From: Eumeta japonica
Lineage: Eukaryota; Arthropoda; Insecta; Lepidoptera; Psychidae
Length of the DNA stretch: 64,000 nucleotides
Direction of reading: 5' to 3'
Assembly: GCA_005406025.1 (NCBI GenBank)
Contig: BGZK01000288.1
Location: forward strand, 186,001 to 250,000
Below are positions 45,403-57,900 of the stretch, in pieces. Every line of letters begins with the position of its first letter. Within the stretch, counting starts at the first letter, position 1. The notes beneath the pieces were generated by a model that ran no database searches, was not told where the DNA came from, and saw nothing but the letters and a program-made list of their open reading frames with translations. The position numbers and the translations under genes are program-made.

Positions 45403-48400
45403 TTTCTAGACTTAAGTTCATTTGTTTATTTGATAATATCACTCGCTATTTGCGAAGAAAAACATCGTGAAGATGCCTATGCACAACTATGGGCTCGCAA
45501 CCTATTAATTTGTATTAAAAATGCGATACGTCGATGCTTATCTGTGCCGTCTCTGATAACACGATATTAGGAATAATGCCATGAGTGTATAACAGTAACA
45601 ATGTAACATCAATCTTGAATTCCTTATATAAAATGTAGATAGCAACACTGGTAGCGTTCAAACGCGATATTGTTATATCAACAGATACTAGGGCAAGAAA
45701 TTAAACGTTTTGGATGTAATGAGCCAGGATTAGAGACTTGGCTGGAAAATACTGATCCCAACTTCTTGAGACAGCTTCTTGAAATTCAAGAAGCCGATTT
45801 ACTATAACGCTCCTGTGGGTGATAAAAAACTGCGCTTTCATGAAAAGACTTTCCGGTTGCAAACGTTCTAAAATCGCGTGTACAACATTCGTTGGTGATG
45901 ACGGCGTACGTTTAACGAAAAAAGTTAATATCTTCGTAATTAACTTTGATTGACATAGATAACACGAATTGATCATTGAAAATAGACATTATTTTAATGA
46001 TCAATCCATGTTGTTAAAAATTTGCTGAAAGCGTGCGCGCATTTTGTGACATTGTAAAATTTCGGACTCACTGTTTGTTCCTCTAACGCGCCTTAAGAAG
46101 AATGACTGTTATGATTGTAACGAAGTTAGTCCACTACGATGCTCGCCACACGCTATGAGCTGCTCGAATAAGCTATACAGCCGTGCGTGACGTGAATGGG
46201 TACGGCATCTTTTACATTGCAATACAAAGCAAAGCTAAATACGTAGATGTAGCGTGTGATGATGCTCATGGCCGATTGCACCGTGGCCTTAAAATATCGT
46301 CTACTAGTTTTGTTATCCACACACGTACAACGGTGTTTTATTCAAATTTAAATAGTCAGCGTTCTGATAATCTATTATTGGAGTTTACTTCGTGAAAATC
46401 GATTTTCATATATGGCCCGCGATTCGTAGATAAGATGTAGTGTGAAATCGAGTGTTAACCAACGACTTCCATAAGTGAAGCCGTTGTTATGTCGCCCCTC
46501 CGCGCACTTTATCTACTGAGCGAGTTTATTTCTTTTCAATTGCTGATTTATAGATGGTGTATTTTGTTACCGATTGTTTAATGTGGAGTTTCGACGTTTC
46601 GAAAATTTGCTATATATGTTTATTTAACTCCTTTGGCTATTATACATTGGGTGCACTGAACATTTCTGGAATGAATGAGAAAAAAAATATTATGAATGGT
46701 CAAAAATTAATTTATTGTTTCTCAAAATATTCTCCGTTGGCATAAATTCACTTTTTCATAAGAATGAACCCATTTTGAAAACATTAATACCACTCCTCTC
46801 TGGTGACCTCGCCAACATATTTTGTCATCCCCTTCGACAGCCTCTTCTGGTGATGAAAATCGTTGTCGAAAAAAAAAACTACTTAATCGCTAAGCTATCA
46901 TTGATTACAACTTTATTAAAATATGACTTTATTCATACGACTGCATACAAAAAAAAATCATAAATCGCTCGGTAAGAGCTAAGAGTGTGCCACTTACAAC
47001 ACATAACTCCATGTAGTTTGATGTACTTAACGGTATTACAGTATACACTTAACAAACGATGTGCATTATGCTCTCAGATGTACTAAAATTTTACTGACTT
47101 GAAACACTTGCTCACCGGACAGCGTTACGTAAACAAGCGCATTAAAAACATTTTTTTTATACTCTAATAATTACGGAGAAAAACCTCAGTTACGTATAAT
47201 AGTGCCATAGCCTATCGCTCTGGTTGCCATTCATCGTTGATTGTTACGAAGGGTCCAAGCACGAGTTCGCTACAAAGTACCAAATTCACTTTCTGACCAC
47301 GGCCGAACTGACCGGTAAGTTTTTAACTCAAATGCGAATTGCAAAACTGGGTACGTGCCGCGGAAAATGCGTTAAGTTTCTCAATCTCTGAATCTGAAAA
47401 GATTGCGAGACGATTGCTTCAGCTGTGAGAGTGGTGAACATCTAACACAACAACGTGAACAGCGAACTTCACAATTGTTGTGAATAAGCTGATAAACCTG
47501 TGTTACATCACAGATGTAACGATCAAGTGCACAGGCGTAATGCAATGGCGATAGCGAGGAACGGAATCAGATAAATAATTTATTAGTATGCGCGCTAGTA
47601 ACTTTCGCACTAGTAACGTAACCTAACCTAATATTGCACGACTCATAATGCGAAGCATTAAGAAGTGCTCTACGAACGAATAATTTTTTTTCCTCAATTT
47701 CGTAACTTTTTTCATCAATAACACGATTAATAATTCATGTAATTTTATTAACCTGTGCACTATTTGATAGATAATTTAATGAAGATTAATTCTATCACTG
47801 GTTCAAATCGATTTAACATAATACAATTAGAAAAAACTATCAAAATAGTGAAAAGAAATTTCCTGTCAATCAACACTTTTTTCGTTCCGGACACGATAGC
47901 GAGCGTAAAAATTCACTAATTTGATCCATTTTTTTTTAATAGCTTGAGATCCACTGTCCGGAGATTGGTATTGAAAATGGTTAACTTGATTTGTGTCGTT
48001 TAATAGTTATTAACAAAAAACGAATGAACATAATGAGTCGTGCACTTTTGGATTTTCCAAATATTATTATTCTACATAGGGAAAGATATTTATAACTAGC
48101 GTTTTGGTCAATATCCATGATTATGTATTTACAACCTCTTATTTTTTGACTTAGGCCGTGCGTATGTATAAATATCCTAGAGAATCAGTATTAATATAGT
48201 TAATTTCTTATAAGCCATTTTTGTACGTTGAAAAATGTTTTGTTTTTTTTTTTATTTGTTTCGCTTTTAAGTTTTCAAAGTTTGTGCCTTGGTCAGACAT
48301 CGATAGCATTTTTCAGATTTCAAATGCGTTTTACGTAACCGCAAATGAACGTGATACGAATGTATAATAAAAAATTTAAATTCTCAAGTAACCATTTGCC

Positions 48401-48885
48401 TGTTTACCGTGAACTAAAAATGTCCGGCAACCACATTTTTAACTCATTATGAATGAAAAGTTGCATACATGCGGCATTGAATTCATAATTACACCAAAAT
48501 CATTTTGCAACGACTTATGTACTTGTAATGTAGTCGTTGACGCTGCAATCAAGCGTTCGCCATCTCCACCTGTGGCCGAAATTTTAATGCATAATAAAAA
48601 GAAGGTATAAAAAGAAAAACGTCAAAAGAATCTGTGGCCTATATAAAAAGAGAGTCAACTCCCACTTTACCTGTTGTATTTTTGACTAGGGTTTTGAACG
48701 ATTGTTGGACGTCCGTGGTTGAAATGAATGTTTTCTCTTTGCTACTCGACAGCAAATATTAGTCATTTGACGTGCTGCCAGCAGAGGTGCTAACTTTATG
48801 TAGGTAGCACTGTGTTTATGTACAGACAAACTTTTTTTTTTATTATATTTGACAAATATGAATGTCGCATTTCATTCACATATGA

Positions 48886-48984
48886 ATGTTATGCAAATCA
48901 TTATGATTGAATAAAAACATAAAGAAATTTGAATTTGGTTATGTTTTCTTCAATCATAGTGATTTGCATGATCATTTCATAACA
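48886..48984. repeat. Imperfect inverted repeat, ~40-bp arms, with paired octamers
   Basis: ATGTTATGCAAATCATTATG on the left faces CATAGTGATTTGCATGATCA and TTCATAACAT on the right, with a ~20-nt loop around AGAAATTTGAATTTGG. ATGCAAAT, the POU-factor octamer, occurs once in each arm. Confidence 0.75.
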
Positions 48985-49685
48985 TACTGCCCTGATTAGA
49001 TTTTGTTTTAGTGTAATAATATGGTCACAAATCACACTAGAGCACACTGTAGAGTGAGTGCCTATGCATTTATCTGTTAGTGCAATTTTAACAATAAATC
49101 TTCTAACTTAATCAAAACATGAAAAAATATACTCATTAAAAAAAAATAGACGGGAAAAACTTCAATTATTCCGTGGCGATGTGGCTACGCGAGCAGGTTT
49201 TTCGCGAACAGATTGACCTTCGATTTTGTTTTATAATTAAAAACACTTCGACATCGTAGTGGTAGTTGATAATTGTTAATATGTTGTTGTCATCTAAACT
49301 GCAAGATATCTGACATAGGAGTAGCTGGGTATATTTAAGATGTCTAAAACTGTTTATCCATTGATTAATTTGAATTGATTCCTTAGTTGAGAGAATATCC
49401 TCTAAATTAAAATTTCAATTTGTGTTACTTAAAAAATTGACAAGAATACGCCATACGATTTTCTACACTTAGTTTGAACTAGGGTACAATTTTCAATAAC
49501 CTTGAAAAGAGTAGGTTTTAATTTTTGATCAGAAGGATAATTATAACACAAAACTTTAGAAACCTAATAAGTAAAATTACAGAAATCCATACTTGATGTT
49601 ATCTTACATACACTATTTTTGGTTTTGCCTTGACGAGTCAATCAGCTAGGCAATCGATCTGAACTTCTTTCCTTATGTTATCATT

Positions 49686-49835
<150 letters not shown>

Positions 49836-50057
49836 ATACGTTGTAGGTATCCACTTATCCACACGCAAATGTATATTACAAATCAAATATTCGCTCTCAG
49901 TGTTGTAATGAATTACACACCATTTAACTCTTCATAAATAATAACATCATGCAATTTCTTACAAGTTTTTTTATTGTGGAAATGTAATTACGTTTATCAT
50001 GCAAATACGTACGAACTTAGGAATTTTGATGAGAAGTGAGGTGTTTTTTTAGAATTA

Positions 50058-51115
50058 TCGGGTAACTTACTTCCGCCAGCGTGAATAAAGAATGTTTTTT
50101 TTTTAATTTTGTACATTAACTGATAACGTTCTCAATCATAATACCGATATTCGGTCCATCATTCCGCAGTCCCACTTTTGATTCTGAACCCGACCTTGGT
50201 TTAAGTAGATTCCGATTCAATTCCCGCTCTCGCATCTAATTTCGGTATCTACTGTTTCTCATTCCGATTCCAGTCACGCTATTAATTTTAACTTTAGGCC
50301 ACACTCGATTTGGACTTTGGTCCCGTTTTAGATTTCGATCTCTCCTGGTCTCGAATCTCGATTCTGCTCCCCTTGTCCTTATGATTTAGATTCTGCTACC
50401 CGTCACGGTTTCGATATGGATGAAACTAGGACAGAATCAAAACAAAATTTAGGCTATTTTATAGTTAGTTACCCATAAGTAAGACTAAAGTTAGTTCTTT
50501 AAAAAAAAAGAAAGATTTTAATCTAACACAATGAAACGAACGAAATTTATATATAAAGTTCTTTTTGGTATCTAATTTATACATCTTATAATAATAATAA
50601 TATATTTACAAACAAAATTAAAAAATAAAAACTACTGCCAATTTAATAACACCCTACTTATTATAACTACTTTCGTGTAAAAATAAAGTAATTATTTTAA
50701 ACATAGAATTTTGCTCATACACAATAAAACCCACGAAAGTTACCTGTAAATTTTTTTTTCTAACTATAATAATTTAAATTGCCAAAGAAGGGTATTTACA
50801 TGTATACGTACAGAATAATCTTCATAAATTATTTTGTTTATGCGAATACCGTAGATAATTCAAGAGATCGATGTATGGACATATGTATTGATTAACATAA
50901 CATTTAGTTTTGTAAATCGATCTAAATAAAATTAACAGTGTTACCAGAAGCTTGCACGTTGCATGTTACACAGTATATCAATGAAAACTACATTCAAATT
51001 GATTGAGCAGTATCGATTAGCTTACACACATGCACAGACAAACAGACAAGCTGACAAACAGACAAAAATTCTTAAAACTATTTTTTAGCCTCAGCATCAT
51101 ATGCACAACGCGTAT
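50058..51115 (+). repeat. Modular dispersed repeat, copy D
   Basis: Head-like ACTTACTTCCGCCAGCGTGA, a long six-base-like tract at 50130-50400 (ATTCCGATTCCAGTCACG and similar), about 600 bp of AT-rich sequence, and an ACAGACAAACAGACAAGCTG tail at 51035. Same order of parts as the copy at 27042. Boundaries are approximate. Confidence 0.5.
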
Positions 51116-53097
51116 AATTTTTTTTAAAATACATAATATACAGACACGGTTCGTTTACGCTTTGACTGTATGTACAGATTTTACTAAGCGGAAGAAATAT
51201 TGGTTGTGTACGTTTGTGTCAAAATTTGACTACTCACACACTTAGATGTCTTCTCATGAATATCGAGAAATACCTTTTCCCTATGTGCACGACACTACCG
51301 CCGTCTAGCGTCCACGACTTTTCGGGATTTATTCAATATTTGTGATTTAATGGAATAATAAAAAAATTATAGAATTACATATTGAATATCATTATTAATG
51401 AATAATTCTGTTTCTATAATACAACTATAAGTAAATGTCAACAGTATCTTCTTATTTCTTTCCTTTCACTGTTCACTGTCACCAATTTCCTGTCACCAAT
51501 AGTTTAATTATTTTATTTTGATATACAATTATTTTCATTTCGTAAAACAATAACAATTATTTGCCTACATCTCTGACAATCAAATAATCATCTAATCCGG
51601 ATTTTACAGTCGATCGGGTGACATTATTTCTTCCATTAGGTGCATAAACTTAAAAGAAATAGATTATTTCTGAATAAAAACGACAGGAATGATTGTAATG
51701 AATTTCTTTATAGAAGCGAAGAATTTTTTTTTAACAATATATATTGTTGTTGAAACAATTATAAAAAATAACAGTTATAAATACAATACATTGCCTTAAA
51801 CTGAACGAAAAATTTAAGCACCATGGTTTACGTAATGCATAACATAGCACAAAAAAATGATTCGTTATGGCACATATTAAAGTTTTATAAAACTCCTGAA
51901 AATGTCCATGAAAAGGTGTGATTCCGTGAAGACCGAGCCGTTCCTGTGTAACCTAACATTTGTCTTTATGTCTCGAATGACTAAATTTTTATTTAAAAGT
52001 TTATTTGTACATTATATTTAAATTTCCAGTACTAAATACTATTTTTAATTCCGATAATATTGATAATTATACTGAAGTGTCAGACAAAATGTATACAAAT
52101 AATTACTACATTTCCAGATAATCTTTCCATATCTTCCAAAGCATGCGCTGCGATTGAATGTATTTTCCCCGCAATAAATTTAGCACGTAACAACTGTTTA
52201 AAGTTGTTTGAGACCTTTTTATTTTTATTTCTTAAAGTCTAAGCTATGCTAAAAATCTAGTTTAAATATTTGTTTGTTTTAAAGGCTAGTTAGGTATATC
52301 TTAATTTTATTTTTTAGTTTTGCTAAGAATGACTTATACACTAAAATGAATACTTGAATGTCTGCCGTCGTAATACACAAAAAATATTACCTACAGATTT
52401 TGCATTGTTATTCAAATTTGACGTAGAAGTTGACGTTGACACATAGAGGCAACTTTTTTTCGCCTTAGTCAATTTTGGCTGTATGTCATTTGGCATAACA
52501 AGACAGTTGATTTTCACTTTTTTTAATTTTTGGTGACCACAAATAACAAGTAATATAATGTTTTTAAAAATGGAATGAAAATCAATCAAAATTACTATAT
52601 ATTGGTATTAAACGTATACTATAGTTTTTAGAGCTAGTAACAGAAAATGCAGATAAAAATTTTGAAATGGTTTCACAAATCTGTTTTACATATACATATT
52701 TTAATATACATCCTGATTGTTATGGTCAAAATAAAAATAAAATAGTAATGTCATGACAATGCCAAATGTGATCTAACATTAATACAAAAAAAAAAATGAA
52801 ATCTCAAATAAAAAATGCCTAGTAACTTTTTGTCTGAGTGCCTTGCGGCAAAAGCATTGAACTTAACTTCCTACAATACGGCCTCACCTTTAATGAAAGT
52901 TTAAAATATAATTAAAAATATCTTTTGCACATTTGTGCAAATGAAACGTTTTTTATTTTAAAAAAACATTGAAACGTGTTCTTTAATGTTTTTTTAGTCA
53001 TTTTTCAGTAACCCAATTACTGGCAAATAACTTAAAAAATACTTATACTTATATTGGATTACTGCATATCGTAATAGATATTAAATTATAAGATGCG

Positions 53098-53248
53098 GTA
53101 CAGCACAACGCACAAAACTCTCCCCTTTGAATTACCTGTGAATACTTATGTATCTGATAAGTTACTCCTTTTATTATATATTAATTTTGAGTCTTTGCGA
53201 CGCTTTCGTCGCTAACTTCACAACAGCATAGTTTCGTGCATTGTACTG
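53098..53248. repeat. Short inverted-repeat element, copy 1
   Basis: Starts GTACAGCACAACGCACAAAA and ends GTTTCGTGCATTGTACTG, so the ends are imperfect inverted repeats. The interior GCTTTCGTCGCTAACTTCAC recurs in the copy at 56088. MITE-like, class unknown. Confidence 0.6.
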
Positions 53249-54825
53249 ATTATCTTGTTTTCACTGTAATTGAATAATTGATAAGGTTAATTTTATTATA
53301 ATGACTATATATACAGCAAATACTAAATGACCTGACAATGATCAACAAGGTAAAAACCGGCAGTCATCTCCGCATAATCTAAAGGAGATTGAATTTAAAT
53401 GCAAAGCTAAGAAGGTTTTATCGATGAAGTGTCCTCTCACCTCACCAACCGCAAACGTTCAAAAGTTTGAAAATTTTCAGCTCGAATTTCAGAATCGCTT
53501 TTAATGCCTAGACGAATTCAAAGTTGTAGACGATACAAGAATTAAGCCTGTGTAAATCGTTCATGCAGTTTGGTCTAAGTTCTTTAAAAGCTATCTTCAT
53601 ATAATACAAGATGAGACAAAAACGGAAACCTATCCTATGATACCCTAAAATTAGTCGGGCAAAAACCAGGTATGAGATAGCACTCTTTAGCTAACATCTA
53701 CTATCAACACAGTAGTGATCCTCTAATGAATTTGATCATGCATTACACAGAGGAAATTCAGAAATCAGCAAGTATGAAATTAAGATAGCCCTCAAAAGAT
53801 ACGATACCAAGTGAGAACGTAATTATGACTAAATGTAAAAGTGTGGGTGTAAAACAAGCACTCTCCAATCATTATTTAATTCCATCATATTTGAAAGTAA
53901 GTCCCTTGAACTCTAGAGCGAGGATGTGGTACCTAATGTTATTAAAGAAAAAAAGTAGTGAATTTCTCGCTGAAAATTTATTACGGAACCATCACGCTTT
54001 TAAATCACATGCTTATACGGTTGGTGAGGGTTGCCACAAGCTGTCTTACCAGCAAGTTTGACGATTTCCGGCCATCTGAATATTTCGTTTCTGAAAAGCT
54101 TCAGAAAGGTAGACCACATTCACACGCATAGATAAATTATACAAAACATGGTCGATTGCTATGCTTAGTGAAGGGAGTTTACGATGAAATTACTTTATAT
54201 TTAAATCTGGATAATGATATAATATCTTCAGCTATACGACTTCGACTACATCGAAGTGCATAGACACTTACTTTGACGAAAGCTGTAGTAGATAGTCGTT
54301 GATAGTAATAGTTCGAATACAAAACGAGAGAGATACTGGGACAGGGAGGTGTCATACATACAAAACTATGATACACTATCAGAAGGCTGGAAAGTCACCA
54401 TGAAAATGTTGGCTTTTAGAGACTCGTCCAAACCAAGAGCAATAGAATGAATGTAGGATATATAAATATACCGGTTGATTTTATGCAGTCAGGTTTTTTA
54501 GTTAACTTTATTAACGTAGGTACGAATCATAATTTATATCCGTACCAACACGTCCATAGTCATCGTTATAAAAACAATTTCCTTAATTTAAATCAAGTCT
54601 TATGATGATACGATGTGGTTTTTTATTACCATAATCATTTTTGATAAACACTGAAATGAATAGAATCGAACTATAGAACTTAATATTCAATAATTTTTAG
54701 TTGTAATTAATCGTAATTAATAGGGGATGCCTATAGTGACTTAAGAGAGTGCAGATTTAGTTTTTGTTTTCTTAAAAAATTTAATGTTTTAATGAAATTA
54801 CTGACAACCACTTCGTTTACAGAAA

Positions 54826-54913
54826 ATGCCCGATTTCGATTCAGAATACGACAAGGACTTGGTGGTGATTAAAGACTGGCTCTGGAAACAACCTCATCTT
54901 CCACACGACGTCG
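54826..54913 (+). CDS. CRAL-TRIO gene, first coding exon
   Basis: 88 nt, 29 codons plus one base. It begins ATGCCCGATTTCG, contains the hallmark KQPHLP, and ends GTCG|GTAAGT. The exon itself probably starts at 54823, after TTTACAG. Confidence 0.87.
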
Positions 54914-57900
54914 GTAAGTGTATACAATCGATATTACTGTTTATCTTCTATTTCTCAAAATATTTTCATAATATCTCATACGCGACACATCCTAATCGAC
55001 ATTTCCATAATATGTCCATTACGATGAGTATATAAAATTTAAAAAAAAAAACCAAACGTATGTACAAGAAAAGTACGTTTTGTTTTATAATATCTGAGAG
55101 TACTTAAATTACTAAATTATTTATAAAGTTTATAACTGTAAAATACTTGAATATATTGCGGACCCACGATTTTTAAAGCTTAAAATGGAAATAGGAAATT
55201 CGTGGGCGTTATAAATAATCCAATATTAAAATCTGTATACATACATGCGTAATATTATAATTCAGTCTTTTTATCTGAATATATATGCATAACTATACGG
55301 CGTTATTCCCACATAAAGTACACGTGCTGCAAATTCACGTTTCGCAGTCGTTCAAAGCGAACGTGATAAGATACAATAGTACTTTCACTGGTTTGTGTGG
55401 GATGTTCTTGCGATAAATATAAATCCAATAATGCAGAGATTTTTCATAATTATCTGTTGTTGAACATTAACGCAAAAATAAAACCTTCTGCTACAAATAC
55501 GACGTCTACATTTCGTAACTTATTGCGTCAAAAGTAAAAGTGGCCGACTGAACAGCGTTTTAAGATGTGGGGTCGACGAACTCTTAGGTTTCGTGACATA
55601 CATTGCTGCCTGTGATTTCTTCTTAATTCTTAACATTGTTATGAAGAAATAACGAATAACGCTTTTAGATTTTACCATCAGCAGCACTTACAAATCGCAA
55701 GTTGCCTAAGTAAGCAATTATCACAACGCAATGAATGTGGAACTATAATATTCGTAAGCAATGGAAAGCGTGTTACACTATTCACGTACTTATATTTTAT
55801 AAAAAAAAGTTTTGTTTTTAAATGTAAATGTATTATGAAAATTCTGCTTGTCACTGTCGTGTAAAGCGAACCCTAGTATTTGTCTCTATGGCCAATATTA
55901 TTATTATTATAAAAGAGACGCATAACATTCAATTGTTAAATAGTTGCAACAATCGCTTATAATTATATACTTAATTATACAAGGTCATTTAGATTTTAAG
56001 GCTTTTAAATCTTAAAATCTAAGCGACCTTTGGTTGAAATAATAACATTTTTCATTTATAAATTACGTCATTATTTGAATGATCAATGTACATTACAACG
56101 CACGAAACTCTGCCGCTCTGAATTTCCTGCGAATGATGCAATGCGAAGGTTCAACGCTTCCCAAGTCCTTCTTCTCCCCTGCTTGCTTTCTTATTTAACG
56201 CAATAACAATGCTTTCGTGATTAACTTCACAGCGGCGAAGTTTCATGTACTGTAATAAATTGAAATTTATTACAAAGTATAAAGTCTGATTGCAAAATAA
56301 AAAAAAAAAATATTGACAAGAAACGTAAATTATTTTATTTTACTGATTAAAATTTCAATTTATTGACATTACTAACCATACATAACTGAGAACATATTGC
56401 TAAAAAGACAGTAGTTTTAAACGTAGAAAATAATGGTTTCGCGACCAAAGGACGTTTGGCATATGTCAAACAAAATAAAGTTGATTCGATAAATAACCTT
56501 CATAAATAACTTGCAAATATTCCATAATATAGAGGAAAGACCACTCATGGCAATGTTTTCAACTAACAAAGAAAATGTACGAATAACAAGACAAAACATG
56601 CATATGTAATAACACGTTTGGGGAAAACCCATAGTCATTATGAACGTAAAAAAATCTATGATTACAATTAACGCTCGACAACGTTCCCATAAAACTAGCT
56701 GTATAGCTAGCTTTATGGGGACGTTGGCGAAATAAAACACACAGTATTAAATTATTGATATCAAAAATGCCATAATGTGCAAAGATGAAGATTTATACTC
56801 AAATTACAATGCGAAAACAGCAGATCTCAAGACACTTTAATCTGTAAAAGTACAGGTTAAAGTATCTTTAACCTGTACTTTTAGCTATGTACCTATTCTA
56901 TTTCTTTCTTCATTTATCCATTATATTTGAGAATGTTCGTTTAAATATCTGAAGGAGCGTCTGTGTTGTTTGGGCTCTTAACGTTATAACATGTCTACCC
57001 GGTCAAGACATAGACAATCGTAGCTACAAATGGGTGGACAAAGCATTACTAAGAAATGGCCGAAATATTATTACACGGCGGCGAACCACGTATGCATGAG
57101 TGGACAGAGAACGTTTATGTAAAGAAAATCCTTACCCTAATCTCTTCTCAAAATAAATTGCTATTGCTTTAATAACATTTTCGATAGCTGTCATAGCTTT
57201 CTAAAATTAGGGTCATTTGGTAAAACGTTGACACGAGTCGCACAAAATTGGCAGTGTAATAAAACAATATTACAGTGTCAATATGGCTTTAAGACAGATC
57301 ATTGAATGACATGAACTCAAAGTAGAGGTAATAACTTTTGTAAAATCTTACCGAATTCCATTTAGAAGAAGTTAGGTCAATGTGAACTCTCACGTGAACT
57401 TTGAAATTATAGTGTTACAACATTTTGCCGTGTTATTGTCTATAACAAAAATATATTCTGTAATACGGGCATGCTGATCAATTTTAATTATCTATGAAGT
57501 ATGGGGAAATTCCACGTGATTGAGAGGGAGGAGGTCCATCCACATCTAGCCAAATCTCACCAACACCTATTTTCACGCTCCCTTATATTTCGTACGTCCA
57601 TATCGTGAAATGACTTGCTTTGGGGGCGTGTCAATCATTGCTTTACAAAAATCCTTATATTTTCTTATTGCCCTGACAGTCGTAATATTTAAAATTAATT
57701 GCCGAATGTATATCTTTTTCCTAACCAATGTCACATATATGGTAACAATAGCGGCAAGGTCTATAGTTACGGTCAACCTTTCTATCCATTTCGGAAGATT
57801 GTCGGTAATTGTGCTTTTTACTTATTCATTACCTTTAGCGTCCACAATTCCTATTTCTTTAACAGCTACTTAGTTTTTCGAAATTAATTCAAAGATCAAA

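Noticed and set aside
45701..45976. 91-residue minus-strand frame
   Set aside because: No recognised family and no splice or start support; composition is not distinctive enough.
47619..47632. AACCTAACCTAA, resembling the insect telomere repeat TTAGG
   Set aside because: Only about two units, unremarkable by chance in AT-rich DNA; no array.
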